From Anniella stebbinsi (Eukaryota; Chordata; Lepidosauria; Squamata; Anniellidae): a stretch of DNA of 64,000 nucleotides. Within the stretch, counting starts at the first letter, position 1; every line of letters starts with the position of its first letter. This document shows positions 50,591 through 61,519 of this stretch, piece after piece. The position numbers were made by a program, and so were the translations under genes. A model generated the notes under the pieces. It saw nothing but the letters and a program-made list of their open reading frames with translations. It did no database searches and was not told the origin of the DNA. The DNA lies in the NCBI GenBank assembly GCA_029215795.1, contig JARDYH010000002.1, positions 131,199,001-131,263,000 on the forward strand, written 5' to 3'.

Positions 50591-52223
50591 GCCCTCTTTC
50601 CAAGATCCATTTCAAAAAAGGTGCTTCCAGTCAGAGGGCTCCTAGACTGTGTGTGTGTGGGGGGGGGGGTGTGGAGACCAAAGGAGCAGTGTGGGAACAA
50701 AGGAAGGTTATAAGCGGAAGATGTTGTTGTCTGAAGCCCAGACAATTTTAAAGCACAGTTGCCCTTCATGACAGTCTTTATAACCATGCCTCCTAAAAGA
50801 ATTCAAAAATCCAGGCATCTGAGTTTGATCCACATCAACAAAACCAGTTCTAGCGTTTTTCATCATCAGGCACAGGACTTTTGTAAAGTTATGGGTGCTT
50901 CATTTACTCATTCAAGACCAAGCCACGGCGAAATATATTGTATTACAACAGGGAACAAATCATTTCTCCCAGTTGCTGTGAGAATTGCAGCCAAACTTAG
51001 AGGGAACAAGAAATTCTGAGAGGAGACAGATGAGGCCAGCATTCCTGCTAATAAAAAAGTGCCAGGTCTGCGTGCTCTGTCTCGACTACACCACTGCTGG
51101 AACCCCCAGTAAAATTCTGTGAGTGAGGCAGACCAATTGCACAATAGAAGTTGATGGCTGGTTCCAGAATCTGCCTTCTGTGAGAGGAAAGAACTTTCCT
51201 CAAGAAGGACACCACTCATGTAAAGTCCTTCTGCCTACTTTTTGGGGACCCCTTCCCCCATACCACAGCTCACCCCATTCAGCAGTCTCTCCTGACTCTC
51301 TGTGTAGTATTTTCAGGGGACTAGAGGGTCTCCTATGGGGAGGTGGCGGTGGCGGCGGCAGCAGTGACAAAGTCCATTTCCATCAGCACAGTTGATCCAT
51401 TGTGTAAATCTGGAAGCACCTTATGTTAAATTTGCTAGTGTAGCATCAGAACACCCACACATATCTTTTAAAAGGATAAACATACCAGATTCCTTCAGGG
51501 TTGGTTATCCTCCCATTCCTTTTTCTTAGATGATTTGCCTTCTAGAATGTTTAATTTTCCTAATGTGCTATTCTTCAGCATAATTCTGGAGCAGTGGCTG
51601 CCAGAACAGAACTGACTATGGTACTCCCAAGTGAAGGTTTCCTAGTTCTGAGCGGACTGGTGGCGTTACTTCACAAATCATGGAAAGCATGGAACTTAAA
51701 ACAGCCCCTAGCCTCATGAGTCACTGCATCACATTGCTGATTCATGTTCAGTCTGTTACCCAAATAGTGACTTTTATCACCTGGCAGCAAATCAGTGCCT
51801 GTATTTCCAGTGATGAAGAAAAAGTACAGCTAGTCCGCACAGCATAGTGCTGTCATGGACCATCACCTTGAACCCTCATCCTCAGACGATCCCAACCTGT
51901 TGTCCCTTGAAGAAGAGATTCCAGAGCTAACAATTCTGGGAGAGAATTTGGATATGGAAAGGCAACATGTGGCTTCCACCTCTCCAGGACCCAATTACCA
52001 GAAATTTCCCAGGTGTCAACTCAGTCTCAGTCAGTGCGGAGTTGGAACCAACCAGCCTATATGCAACTGAACTCTTATTAAAGGCTCAGTCTAAATCTGC
52101 CACTTGTTGGAGCAACATATAGACAGCCCTGTCTGGCCTCCAACACCATTTGGAGCTTTTTGTGGAGCTGATGTTTTCTTGTCTTGGTTCTATGAGAAAA
52201 CTTACCTCTGTTAAAGATCTGCT
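50591..52223. other. Non-coding stretch, nothing recognised
   Basis: No coding exon, RNA or classified repeat. A (GGT/GGC)n-like patch lies near 51343-51362. Confidence 0.35.
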
Positions 52224-52231
52224 CCATAGCA

Positions 52232-52567
52232 CAGGGGTGCAGAACCTCAGACCCAGGAGTCAAATCCAGCCCTCTAGGAGTTCACAGAAGGCCATGCTCC
52301 CTTCCCTTGGCCCCACCCTTTTCTCCAAACCACAGATCATTTAGTGGTTTCTCAGTTTTTGAGCAGTTATTTCCACATTCTAAAAGGTTGAAATGTCTCC
52401 CCTAAAGCTTAGTTACTGGCAGTAAGAGCTTTAAGCTAAAATCTGCTAGTATATCTGGCTGTTTTGCCCCTCCCCCTTCAGCTCCACCAACCATCAGAAT
52501 GTGCCCCCTCAGGAGCTTCTTCAAAATGGAATTTGGCCCTTGGGTTGAAAGAGATTCTGCACTCCTA
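52232..52567. mobile_element. hAT (Charlie-like) MITE, complete copy
   Basis: The termini CAGGGGTGCAGAACCTC and GAGATTCTGCACTCCTA are inverted and fit the hAT Charlie pattern. The flanking 8 bp are CCATAGCA (52224-52231) and CCAAAGCA (52568-52575), matching 7 of 8. At 336 bp it is too short to code. Partial copies lie at 4125, 48474 and 56034. Confidence 0.8.
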
Positions 52568-52650
52568 CCAAAGCAGAAATCTGGAAGCCGGTATACAGTG
52601 CACAGCATCAATAGAACCCATGGATTGAAACAGTACAATTGAATGCAAAA

Positions 52651-53270
52651 TTCAGATGGAGCTACCATTAAATAAACTTTAATGAAATTTGATCAAATAA
52701 CTAATCCACACTACAATGTATAAAAAGTATCTGTAAAACATTAATTATATAATAAGACTGCAATGCACAGATTCGTCACCTGCAGAGTTTTATTGAAAGC
52801 CTGATTCTTATTTTAATTTGGTTTATGGATGCTCAGTTATATATGATCTGTTATGAGATAGGAGGGAATGCTATATCTCCCTTTCTCTTTTGATGCATCC
52901 ATAAACTGAGCAAAACAAATAAGCTTTGCAAGAGTGACTTTCTGGTCTGAATTGGACAACTAATTTAACTATTTTTATTTTTTATAGTGGTTTTGGCTAT
53001 AGTTTTGACAAAACTTTTTATCGCACTGATGAAGATCCCTGGGGTTGAAATGCATCTGGGACAGGTGGATGTGTACTAGTATAGCCTACTATATGATTAT
53101 TAGAAACAAGTAAGGACACTATGTTTGTGGACTGTGTAGTTTCCATTTTGGTATAATTTTATATGGTTCATTATATAATTTTTTTTACAATTACTTTTTC
53201 TACTTTGTAGTATGGATTAGTTATTTTATTAAATTTTATTAAAGTTAATTTAATGGTAGCTCCATCTGAG
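52651..53270. mobile_element. About 620-bp DNA element with terminal inverted repeats of about 65 bp
   Basis: The left end TTCAGATGGAGCTACCATTA through AAATAACTAATCCACACTAC mirrors the right end GTAGTATGGATTAGTTATTT through TAATGGTAGCTCCATCTGA, with scattered mismatches. The interior has TGATGAAGATCCCTGG and ATGCATCCATAAACTGAGC near 52891 pairing with GGATGCTCAGTT near 52826. No transposase, superfamily or TSD could be assigned. Confidence 0.7.
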
Positions 53271-53454
53271 TTTTTCACTTTAAAACCTCTCTTAAACTTG
53301 TTTTCCTTTGTGTGTTGACTCTAGTTTAAGGTGAGACCTTTATTAATAAGAGTACACTTGAGCACAATCACAAAATTGTCTATAGGGCATATGTACCTTA
53401 CAAATGTATATTTTTTGTATCAGTAGCCTGAAGAATCAGGGAAATTATACTGCA

Positions 53455-53494
53455 ATGAAGAAGAAAAAAGGGGGAAATTTTATCTCTATCTATC

Positions 53495-53534
<40 letters not shown>

Positions 53535-53592
53535 GATAGATATAAAATTTCCCCCTTTTTTCTTCATATATATATATATATATATATATATA
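53455..53592. repeat. (TATC)n microsatellite in a palindrome, followed by (TA)n
   Basis: The arm GAAAAAAGGGGGAAATTTTA (within 53455-53482) mirrors TAAAATTTCCCCCTTTTTTC (within 53542-53577). A (TATC)n run fills the middle and (TA)n spans 53567-53592. Confidence 0.85.
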
Positions 53593-53599
53593 ATCTGTG

Positions 53600-53964
53600 T
53601 TGGCTATAAGACAAAATTCCAAAATCCATATTGGTACAATACCTTTATTAAAAGGTCACAAAAAATGTGCAAGCTTTTGATATCTTCCAATCTGTTCATC
53701 AGGAAAGATGTTACAAAAAGTGGGGTGCGAAAGGGAGGAAAGCTGATATTTAAATCATGGTGCCTGCATGATCACAGCCTTGAGATGGAACGTGGAAGGA
53801 AGGGTCGAAAGAACTCATAGCAGGTTTCAGATTTCACCTGGAGCTGCCCCCAGAGGTACACTCCTCTCTTTAGAATGCGTGCCAAGTTTCAGGTATCTAG
53901 TTTTCATGATCTTGGCGATGACAGACAGACACACAGACAGCCTCGTTTATTATTATAGATGTAG
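53600..53964. repeat. Unclassified dispersed-repeat-like sequence
   Basis: GTGCCAAGTTTCAGGTATCT and GATGACAGACAGACACACAG, then TTTATTATTATAGATG, is a 3'-end style seen in several animal mobile elements. I cannot assign a class. Confidence 0.35.
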
Positions 53965-54165
53965 TTGAGGGATCAAGGTCAATGGCAAACCACCTGCTTT
54001 GAATGCCGATGGTCCCAGGTTCAGTCCCTGGCATCTCCAGTTAAAAGGATCAGAGAACAGAGGAAAGACCTTTCTCTATCTGAAAGACCACAGAGAGCTG
54101 CTGCCAGTCAGAATACTGACCAAGGGGACAAATGGCCTAGTCTGGTATAATGTAGCTTCCTATTA
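53965..54165 (+). repeat. tRNA-Ala-derived SINE
   Basis: GGTCAATGGCAAACCACC (decayed A box), GGTTCAGTCCC (B box), GCATCTCCAGTTAAAAGG, AGAGAGCTGCTGCCAGTCAG and TAATGTAGCTTCCTATT follow the family order. Confidence 0.8.
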
Positions 54166-54361
54166 CCTATGTGTGTTATGTGATTATTATTTTTTATACT
54201 CCACATGTTTTATTGCATATTGTTTTATGTATTGCTGTCTTTAATTCACTTTGCAAGGCATACAGTAAGTAAAATAAGTACATCTACACCACAATCTTTC
54301 CTATGAACGCAACGTGGGAGCACACTTGAGAAAACACGTGATTTCCCTAAAATAGGAGGAG

Positions 54362-54450
54362 AGGAACATGCGGCCCTCCAGATGTTGCTGGACTACAATT
54401 CCCATCAACCTGATGTTTGGCCGCACTGGCTAGGGCTGATGGGAGATGGA
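54362..54450. mobile_element. Palindromic hAT-like MITE fragment
   Basis: CCCTCCAGATGTTGCTGGAC and ACTACAATTCCCATCAAC, then GGCTAGGGCTGATGGGAG, show the inverted arms of the family defined at 33215. A related fragment lies at 49665-49760. Confidence 0.6.
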
Positions 54451-55624
54451 ACGTAACAACATGTGCAAGGCCATACCCTAAAATTAATATATATGCATTC
54501 TCATAATAAATTAAGGAGGGTATATGCTGGAACAAACCTTATGTGGTTCAAGCTCTAAGCAGGACAGTAACCCAGACCCAGTACCTCTATAAGGTAGAAA
54601 GAAGAGCCTCAGTCATCATTCAAGTAACAAAGGCAATCCTGTCCCATGTTAATTCTGCATAGGGGGATAAATGGAGCTCCGTCCTGCTTGGCTACCTGGT
54701 CTTTGAGATCCTGCAGTAAAATGTTCTAAACCTGAGCCCGACTAAATAGATTTCATCTAGCTGTGGCTACTCACTACCTTCTGACTGAACATTGTACATA
54801 CTTTATATATAGGTCAAATGAAGACATAGTTCCCAAAATAGAACCACCCTTTTTACCTCCTGTGAAAGATCTGCAGCTGTAAAAATACTGCCTGGGCAGG
54901 AGCTATCACAAGGTGCCTGTGGGTGGGTATTGTCAGGTGTCTTATGTAATCCCTGCAGGGGAAGATCAGAAGCTCGCAAATGCTGTTGCAGCTGCTGTGT
55001 GCTTCTGCAAGTCAAGATTCCAAGGTCACAGAGTCTTTGCTGTGTGATCGCTTTAGAGGATTTGTCCATGCATACCACAGTGGTCAGGTGACCATAATAA
55101 AAAAGAGCCGCCCGGCATGTGATTGCCAGGCGTGACTTCTGGTCTGCGCTCGGCCTTTCTGCTGTGGACCAGTGCAGATTTGAGGCATCCTGACCTCAGG
55201 TGACCAGGTGCAAAACAAAGATAGGGTAGCTGAGAGGGAAAGAATTTCAGCAGGTGCAGCTTTTCTTGCCTTTTCTGCACCAGCGCCGTTCTGTGACAAG
55301 CTGCATGTGCCCCAGTGCTCCCTCCTTCTAAACAAGTAGCAAAAACATAGGAGTCCTTTATCTTTGTATCTGGTCACTGCCATTTGATTTGAGCATGGAT
55401 GGCACTAGGAAACAGTGGGGCTCAGAACAGGCACGTGGGTGACAGGATTAAGACGTCTTCCAATTTGAAGAGGATCAAATGATCAGCTTCCCTGATCATT
55501 GAGTTTCTACATAGCCTAATTAATTTAGGGAGCAATGCTATGCATGTTCAGACAGAAAAAAAGTCCTACGTGCTGGGAGTTGTAGGGCTTTTTCTTTTGC
55601 TATTTAGACACACATAGGAGTGCA
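54451..55624. other. Non-coding stretch with one small repeat
   Basis: A short dispersed unit at 55533-55624 (GCTGGGAGTTGTAGGGC) resembles those at 18558 and 27249. Otherwise nothing recognised. Confidence 0.4.
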
Positions 55625-55880
55625 CCCTTATGGAATTTCCTGCCACATGCAGTGATGGCCACTTGCGTGAATTGATTTCAAAAGGGGATTAGACAAACTC
55701 ATGGAGGACTTGACATGGTGGCTCTATGCTACCACCTCCAGGATCAGAGGCACCACACCTCTGAATGCCAGTCACTGGGGAGCAACAATGAGAGAAGGCG
55801 AATGCTTGTGGACTTCCACACGTTGTCCAGCTAACTACTGCACTGCTTGTGGACTTCCACAAGTCATCTGACTGACTCCT
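55625..55880 (+). mobile_element. CR1-type LINE 3' fragment
   Basis: GATTTCAAAAGGGGATTAGA and CAAACTCATGGAGGA (end of ORF2: FKRGLDKFxE), then GGGGAGCAACAATGAG and GCTTGTGGACTTCCACA of the 3' UTR. The latter unit occurs twice (55805 and 55848), a small internal duplication. Confidence 0.65.
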
Positions 55881-56033
55881 ATGGGAAACAGAACTCTGGA
55901 CCAGGTGCAGTGGCTCAGCTAGGTCATTTTTGACCCTGGATTTAATCATCTCACAGGGATCACACAACTAACATTCCCACCACCCATCTCTTGCCATTCT
56001 ATGCTGTATAACTGCTTCTACATTCTTTTACAC

Positions 56034-56245
56034 CAGGGATGCAGAAGCTTTTTTGGCTTGAAGCCCAAATTCCATTTTGGAGAAACTCTTGGGGGCTGCA
56101 TTCCAGTCATGGGCGGGGCCAAAGACAAAGGAGGTGGGGCCAAAGACAAAAGGCAAAGGGGGTGGGACCAAAGACAAAACAGGAAGGGACATATTTTAAC
56201 TTAAAGCGCTTATGGCCAGTAGCTAAACCTTAGGAGAGGCATTTC
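56034..56245 (-). mobile_element. hAT (Charlie-like) MITE fragment, reversed
   Basis: CAGGGATGCAGAAGC, CCAAATTCCATTTTGGAG and GCATTTCAACCATCTAGAAT are the reverse of the element at 52232. GGGCCAAAGACAAA is tandemly repeated three times at about 56117-56178. Confidence 0.65.
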
Positions 56246-57189
56246 AACCATCTAGAATTGGGGAAGGGGAGGAAGCCAAAAGCTGAGAAATCCTGACACC
56301 ATCAGTGGTAGCGGTCGTGTCATCTTCTGAAGAACCTCAGATGGCCAGATTATGATTCATAGAAGTCTGGATCTGATCCCCAGGCCTGAGGATGTACATA
56401 CCATGTATGTTAAAGTGTTCAGCTCTGATGAAAAAAAACCTCTGAGCATGTGTGGTTTTGCATTTTGAACTCTCTTACATCATAGCACCCATCATGAGTA
56501 CAGGAATATAATGGGATATCCTTCTGCTGCCCTGATCATCTGCCACTCTTTGGGTGATCATTTGGCAGTGGGGGGCTAGGCTACAGGCCCCAAGGCCCTG
56601 CCGTAGCAGCACCACTGAGGCCCTTGCATGTCACCTGACTATTGCAGAGTCAGTCAACAATGGAGTTTTGTGCCAGGGGCTCAATGGAATTTTGTGCCTA
56701 CACAAATTGCCTTGCATCTGCGAGCTGAGCTGTGCGCTATTCCCTGATCTCTGGGAACTTTTGTGTCCATATTTTGAAAGTCCTATGATTTGCGCACATT
56801 TCTAAGGATTTTGCATAAATTATGTCAAAATCTGAACAAATTACGGAAATTCGGCTGTAATTTGAATAATTTGCACGAATTCAGCCATAAAATGTGCAGA
56901 ATTCCCGTAAAATAGGTGAACAGGCCCATCTTGCTGCAGATTGAGTTGGGTGCTGCAGCGGGAACCAAAATGAAATGCAGGACCTGAACCTAGGAAAAAC
57001 CGACAAACTCCACCCCAAAACAGATTTCTCTGATATCCATACCTGGCACCGAAGGCTATCAGATAAAAGCCCAATGGCTCCCTCTTATGGTGAACTGCTG
57101 CAGTCATGCACACTTAGTTATGATTGGGTACTTGGGTTTTGCCTCTACACAAGCTGGTTTGCCCCTACACAGTTTTTCTCTCTCTCCCT
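56246..57189. other. Non-coding stretch, nothing recognised
   Basis: AT-rich in part (56760-56910). No gene, RNA or classified repeat. Confidence 0.35.
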
Positions 57190-57335
57190 TTTATCCTCAT
57201 ATCAATCTTGCAAGGTAGGTTAGGGATGGTGAGTGAGCCAAGGTCAACTAGAGGGGTTCATGGCTGAGTGCATATTTGAACCCAGGTTTCCCTAGTACAA
57301 CACTCTAACCACTACGGCTACGCTAACACAGGCTC
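57190..57335 (-). repeat. tRNA-derived SINE of ACA/Sauria type
   Basis: Reversed order: TTATCCTCATATCAATC, CCTACC-type words, CATGGCTGAGTGCATATTTG and the B box GTTCAAATATGC, then TAACCACTACGGCTACGC. Confidence 0.6.
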
Positions 57336-57976
57336 TCTTTGTCAATAGTTATCCAAGATGGTAGTAAATAAAGTCAGGAATGGAGATGTAAATATACCAC
57401 AAATACATCTTTAAGAACTTCTTTATCAGGGGGTGGAGGGGGGTGGTTTGAATCAATCTGTTGTGTTCTAAATTTCATCACAGGCCCATCTGCCTCTTTT
57501 CTAACCTGTGACATTGTTAAAGTTTAATCCAGCATGACCAACTACAGCTGCCCATTAGCAAATAGTACAAATAACATCCTTAAGCCTAAACCCCGGCAGG
57601 TAAAAATTCTTGTGGCTAAGCTGTAGTACTGGCTGGCGGCTCTTGCAGCAAATCTGCTGCCAGAAATGTTATGTGTTGTATTTACACCCAGGCCAAAGCA
57701 ATTTGACACAGCTGCCGGACATACGCTGCAAACCAGTTGGGTTTATTTAAAATTATTTTATGCTGTGCCTGAAGCACTATATAGGCACAGGTTGGAACAT
57801 CCAGTTATATTTTCTACATGGCTCATCTCATCTGTGCCATACTTTGTATAAGCATTTGTCCGCAGCTTCAGGTATGGCCTCTGGGACAGGCACACATGAA
57901 ACATTCCTCTGCTCTGAACATGCAAAGAATTCAGAGTGCCTCAGGCTGCACCTTTAGGCATTCCCATTTTAAAGAG

Positions 57977-57978
<2 letters not shown>
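57336..57978. other. Non-coding flank of the L2 LINE
   Basis: No coding or repeat signature recognised before the (GA)n tract. Confidence 0.35.

Positions 57979-58024
<46 letters not shown>
57979..58024 (+). repeat. (GA)n microsatellite at the L2 5' junction
   Basis: About 23 GA units ending shortly before the LINE begins. Confidence 0.95.
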
Positions 58025-58027
<3 letters not shown>

Positions 58028-58029
58028 AT

Positions 58030-61000
58030 ACATGTCAGGCCTGTCATGGTGCCTGTGGGCGCGAGCCGAAGGGCGAGAGCAAAAGGGCTCTCGGCCTGAG
58101 GCTCTCAGCCGTGGGAGCGACACAGTGGAACTAAACCTGCAGCCATCAATGAAGATCACAAGAGAGGAGAGCCACCTACATCTACACCCCACCCTTCCTT
58201 CCAGCTGTCCACAATGTGTAGGGGAGTGGCAATTTCTGTTGTGCTGGGCAAAGGGAGATATGGCGTTGGCAGGGTGATGTGCCATTACAGGGGAAGGAGA
58301 GATAGTTATCTAACACCTATCTTACCTTCCGATTGCTCTGCTATCCCGGGGAACTTGGAGAACGAACCAGGCCACCCACAGAACCTCTCCTTGCTCCTAT
58401 GTAATGCCAGGTCAGTTAAAAATAAAACACATGTCATCCATGACCTTCTTTCGGATGAGGAGGCTGACCTGGCATGCTTCACTGAGACCTGGTTGGGAGA
58501 TGATAGTGGACCGACATGGGCGCAGGCCCTCCCAGCTGGGTACTGTGTTAGTGAGCAGGTGAGGGAAAGTGGGCGGGGGGGCGGAGTAGCTGTGGTCTAC
58601 AGGGATAATCTTAATCTGACCAGACTTCCTGTTCGTGAACTGAATTACATCGAGTGTGTGTACCTGAGTCTGAAGACCAGGGATAGACTAGGGATTCTGT
58701 TGGTGTACCGGCCACCCCGCTGCCTATCAGACTCCCTGGCTGAGCTCACGGAACTGGTCTCGGAGCTGGTGTTGGATTCGCCCAGGCTTTCGGTCCTGGG
58801 CGATTTCAACATCCCATTCGAGACTGGTTTGTCAGGTGGAGCTCGGGAGTTCGTGGCATCCATGACAACCATGGGCCTATCCCAATTGGTCTCTGGACCC
58901 ACACATTCAGCGGGTCATACCCTCGATGCCGTTTTCAGTTCCGAACAGACGGATCTGTGGGCGGAGGTAACGAATACCTCCGTGTTGTCATGGACAGACC
59001 ATTTTCTGGTTAAGGTTAGTATCACGGCTACCACCCGCCCCTGCGGAGGTGGTGGACCTATTAAGATGGTCCGCCCTCGAAGGCTGATGGATCCTGCTGG
59101 ATTCCAGAAAGCCTTGGAGGGTTCTATGGCTGGTATCGTCGACGATCCTGTAGAAGCCCTGGTTGATAGATGGAATCGAGACCTAACTAGGGCTATCGAC
59201 ACGATCGCCCCCAAACGTCCTCTCCGACCCGCTTCTAACAGGGCGCCCTGGTATACGGAAGACCTCAGGGAGTTGAAGCGGAAAGGACGACGACTGGAGC
59301 GCCGATGGCGGAAAACTCGACTTCTATCCGACAAGACACGGCATAGAGAACATCTTCGTTCCTATGGGGTGGCAATACGTGCAGCGAAGAAAGCTTTCTT
59401 CTCTGCGCGCATTGCGTCTGCGAATTCGCGTCCAGCGGAACTGTTCAGGGTGGTGAGGGGTCTAACCCGGGCACCTTCCCCCCTGAATCCGACTTTAGAG
59501 CCTTCGGCGGTTCGCTGCGATGCCTTTAATGATCATTTCGCAGATAAAATCTCTCGGATAAGAGCCGACTTAGATGCCGTCGTTATAGCAGAGGCTGACG
59601 ATGGAGTGTCCAGTGACTCCGCGAGTAGAATTATACTGGATCGGTTTCAGTTGGTGAGTACCGAGGACGTGGACAAGCTGCTTGGACGAGTGAGGGGGAC
59701 GACTTGCCCTCTCGATCCCTGTCCTTCATGGCTGGTCGTCCAGGGAGGAGATGCGGTTAGATCGCAATTACAATATATTATTAATGCATCTCTCAGGGAG
59801 GGGAGTTTTCCATCATGTTTAAAAGAAGCGGTGGTACGGCCGCTTCTAAAGAAGCCCTCCCTGGATCCCCTGGACTTTAATAACTACAGGCCAGTATCAA
59901 ACCTTCCATTCTTGGGCAAGGTGATCGAGAGGGCGGTTGCCTTTCAACTCCAGGTAGTCTTGGATGACACTGATTTTCTAGACCCATTTCAAACTGGCTT
60001 CAGGGCGGGATACGGAGTTGAGACTGCTATGGTCGCCTTAGCGGATGATCTACGCCTGGGTATTGACAGGGGGAGTGTGTCCCTGTTGGTACTTTTGGAC
60101 CTCTCAGCGGCATTCGATACCATCGACCATGGTATCCTTCTGGAACGCCTGAGGGGATTGGGAATCGGGGGCACTGTGCTTCAGTGGTTCCGGTCCTACC
60201 TCTCGGGCAGGTTCCAGATGGTGATGCTTGGGGATAGCTGCTCTGCAAAGAAGGAGCTGCTGTGTGGCGTACCGCAAGGTGCCATCCTTTCCCCAATGCT
60301 GTTTAACATTTATATGAAACCGTTGGGAGAGATCATCCGGAGGCATGGGGCGGGGTGCTATCAGTATGCTGATGACACCCAAATATATTTCTCTATGCCT
60401 TCGACAACATCGTCAGCTAAGGATAGTGTGTCTCCTCTGAATGAATGCTTGGAGGCGGTAATGGGCTGGATGAGGAAAAACAAACTGAAGCTGAATCCAG
60501 ACAAGACGGAGGTGCTTGCTGTCAAAGGCCGCAACCTGGGTTTGGAGGTGTGTCAACCGGTTCTGGATGGGGTTACACTCCCCCTGAAAGACTGTGTTCG
60601 CAGCTTGGGGGTGCTCCTGGATCCGTCGCTCCAAATGACAGCCCAGATAGATGCGACGGCCAGGAGTGCCTACTATCAGCTTCGGCTGATACGCCAGCTG
60701 CGCCCCTTCCTAGAGTTGGAAGACCTAAAGATGGTGGTGCACGCGCTGGTAACTTCGAGGCTTGACTTCTGCAATGCGCTGTACATAGGGCTACCTTTGT
60801 GCCTAGTCCGGAAACTTCAACTAGTTCAAAATATGGCAGCCAGGTTGGTCACCGGTACATCTAGGAGTGACCATATTACGCCAGCTTTAAAATCGCTCCA
60901 CTGGCTGCCAATTAGTTTCCGGGCGAAGTATAAAGTGTTGGTCATTACCTTTAAAGCCCTACATGGTTTGGGTCCAGGTTACCTGCGGGATCGCCTTCTC

Positions 61001-61399
61001 CCGTACAATCCGCCCCGCACTCTCAGGTCCTCTGGGAAGAACTTACTGCGGTCGGCCAAGACTAGGCTGACAACTGTTACCCAGAGGACCTTCTCTTCTG
61101 CCGCTCCCAGACTGTGGAATGACCTGCCGGAGGAGACTCGTCAACTTAACAGTCTTTTAGAATTTAAGAAAGCTATAAAGACTGTTCTCTTCCGGCAGGC
61201 ATATCCAGTGTAATTTTTAGAATGTTTTTAGGATGTTTTAGGATGTTTTAATGATGTTTTAGGATGTTTTAATGCAGTTTTAATAATATTTGTCATGTTT
61301 TAATTAGTTTTATGTATTTTATCATGCTGTTGTTCCCCGCCTCGATCTAGATGGAGAGGCGGGTAAGAAATAAATCATTATTATTATTATTATTATTAT
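58030..61399 (+). mobile_element. Near-complete L2-type non-LTR retrotransposon
   Basis: The element spans a short GC-rich 5' leader, a 999-codon ORF, a 3' UTR with GATGTTTTA-type tandem units (61225-61275), the stem CCCGCCTC/GAGGCGGG at 61336-61363, AATAAAT and an (ATT)n tail (61377-61399). No separate ORF1 is seen. The 5' limit is uncertain because a (GA)n tract abuts it. The high identity to the truncated copy at 40808 indicates recent activity of the family. Confidence 0.88.
58214..61213 (+). CDS. L2-type LINE ORF: AP endonuclease plus reverse transcriptase, intact
   Basis: A single open frame of 999 codons. The N-terminal endonuclease has LCNARSVKNK (about residue 61), TETWLGDD, GGGVAVVYRDN, a GDFN catalytic-loop motif, GHTLDAVF and a C-terminal SWTDHFLV motif. 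The reverse transcriptase has RPLLKKPSLDPLDFNNYRPV, LVLLDLSAAFDTIDH, CGVPQGAILSPMLF and the catalytic YADD in YQYADDTQIYFS. The C-terminus ends LWNDLPEETRQL. These features place it in the L2/CR1 group, most like L2. The ATG at 58214 is the first in the frame after a stop at 58097. Thirty-eight open codons precede it without an ATG, so the native start is not certain. It is a cut-and-copy retroelement enzyme, not a host gene. Confidence 0.93.
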   Translation: MCRGVAISVVLGKGRYGVGRVMCHYRGRRDSYLTPILPSDCSAIPGNLENEPGHPQNLSLLLCNARSVKNKTHVIHDLLSDEEADLACFTETWLGDDSGPTWAQALPAGYCVSEQVRESGRGGGVAVVYRDNLNLTRLPVRELNYIECVYLSLKTRDRLGILLVYRPPRCLSDSLAELTELVSELVLDSPRLSVLGDFNIPFETGLSGGAREFVASMTTMGLSQLVSGPTHSAGHTLDAVFSSEQTDLWAEVTNTSVLSWTDHFLVKVSITATTRPCGGGGPIKMVRPRRLMDPAGFQKALEGSMAGIVDDPVEALVDRWNRDLTRAIDTIAPKRPLRPASNRAPWYTEDLRELKRKGRRLERRWRKTRLLSDKTRHREHLRSYGVAIRAAKKAFFSARIASANSRPAELFRVVRGLTRAPSPLNPTLEPSAVRCDAFNDHFADKISRIRADLDAVVIAEADDGVSSDSASRIILDRFQLVSTEDVDKLLGRVRGTTCPLDPCPSWLVVQGGDAVRSQLQYIINASLREGSFPSCLKEAVVRPLLKKPSLDPLDFNNYRPVSNLPFLGKVIERAVAFQLQVVLDDTDFLDPFQTGFRAGYGVETAMVALADDLRLGIDRGSVSLLVLLDLSAAFDTIDHGILLERLRGLGIGGTVLQWFRSYLSGRFQMVMLGDSCSAKKELLCGVPQGAILSPMLFNIYMKPLGEIIRRHGAGCYQYADDTQIYFSMPSTTSSAKDSVSPLNECLEAVMGWMRKNKLKLNPDKTEVLAVKGRNLGLEVCQPVLDGVTLPLKDCVRSLGVLLDPSLQMTAQIDATARSAYYQLRLIRQLRPFLELEDLKMVVHALVTSRLDFCNALYIGLPLCLVRKLQLVQNMAARLVTGTSRSDHITPALKSLHWLPISFRAKYKVLVITFKALHGLGPGYLRDRLLPYNPPRTLRSSGKNLLRSAKTRLTTVTQRTFSSAAPRLWNDLPEETRQLNSLLEFKKAIKTVLFRQAYPV

Positions 61400-61519
61400 A
61401 ATATTTTAGCTCAACGCTCTTGTTGCCATTGGGCTGAAGATTTAGCCTGTGGGATGAAGGTTCCCACCTCTGCTTTGGAGAATCCAAACTTGACTGTAGG
61501 GTGAGGATGAAAGAGAACA

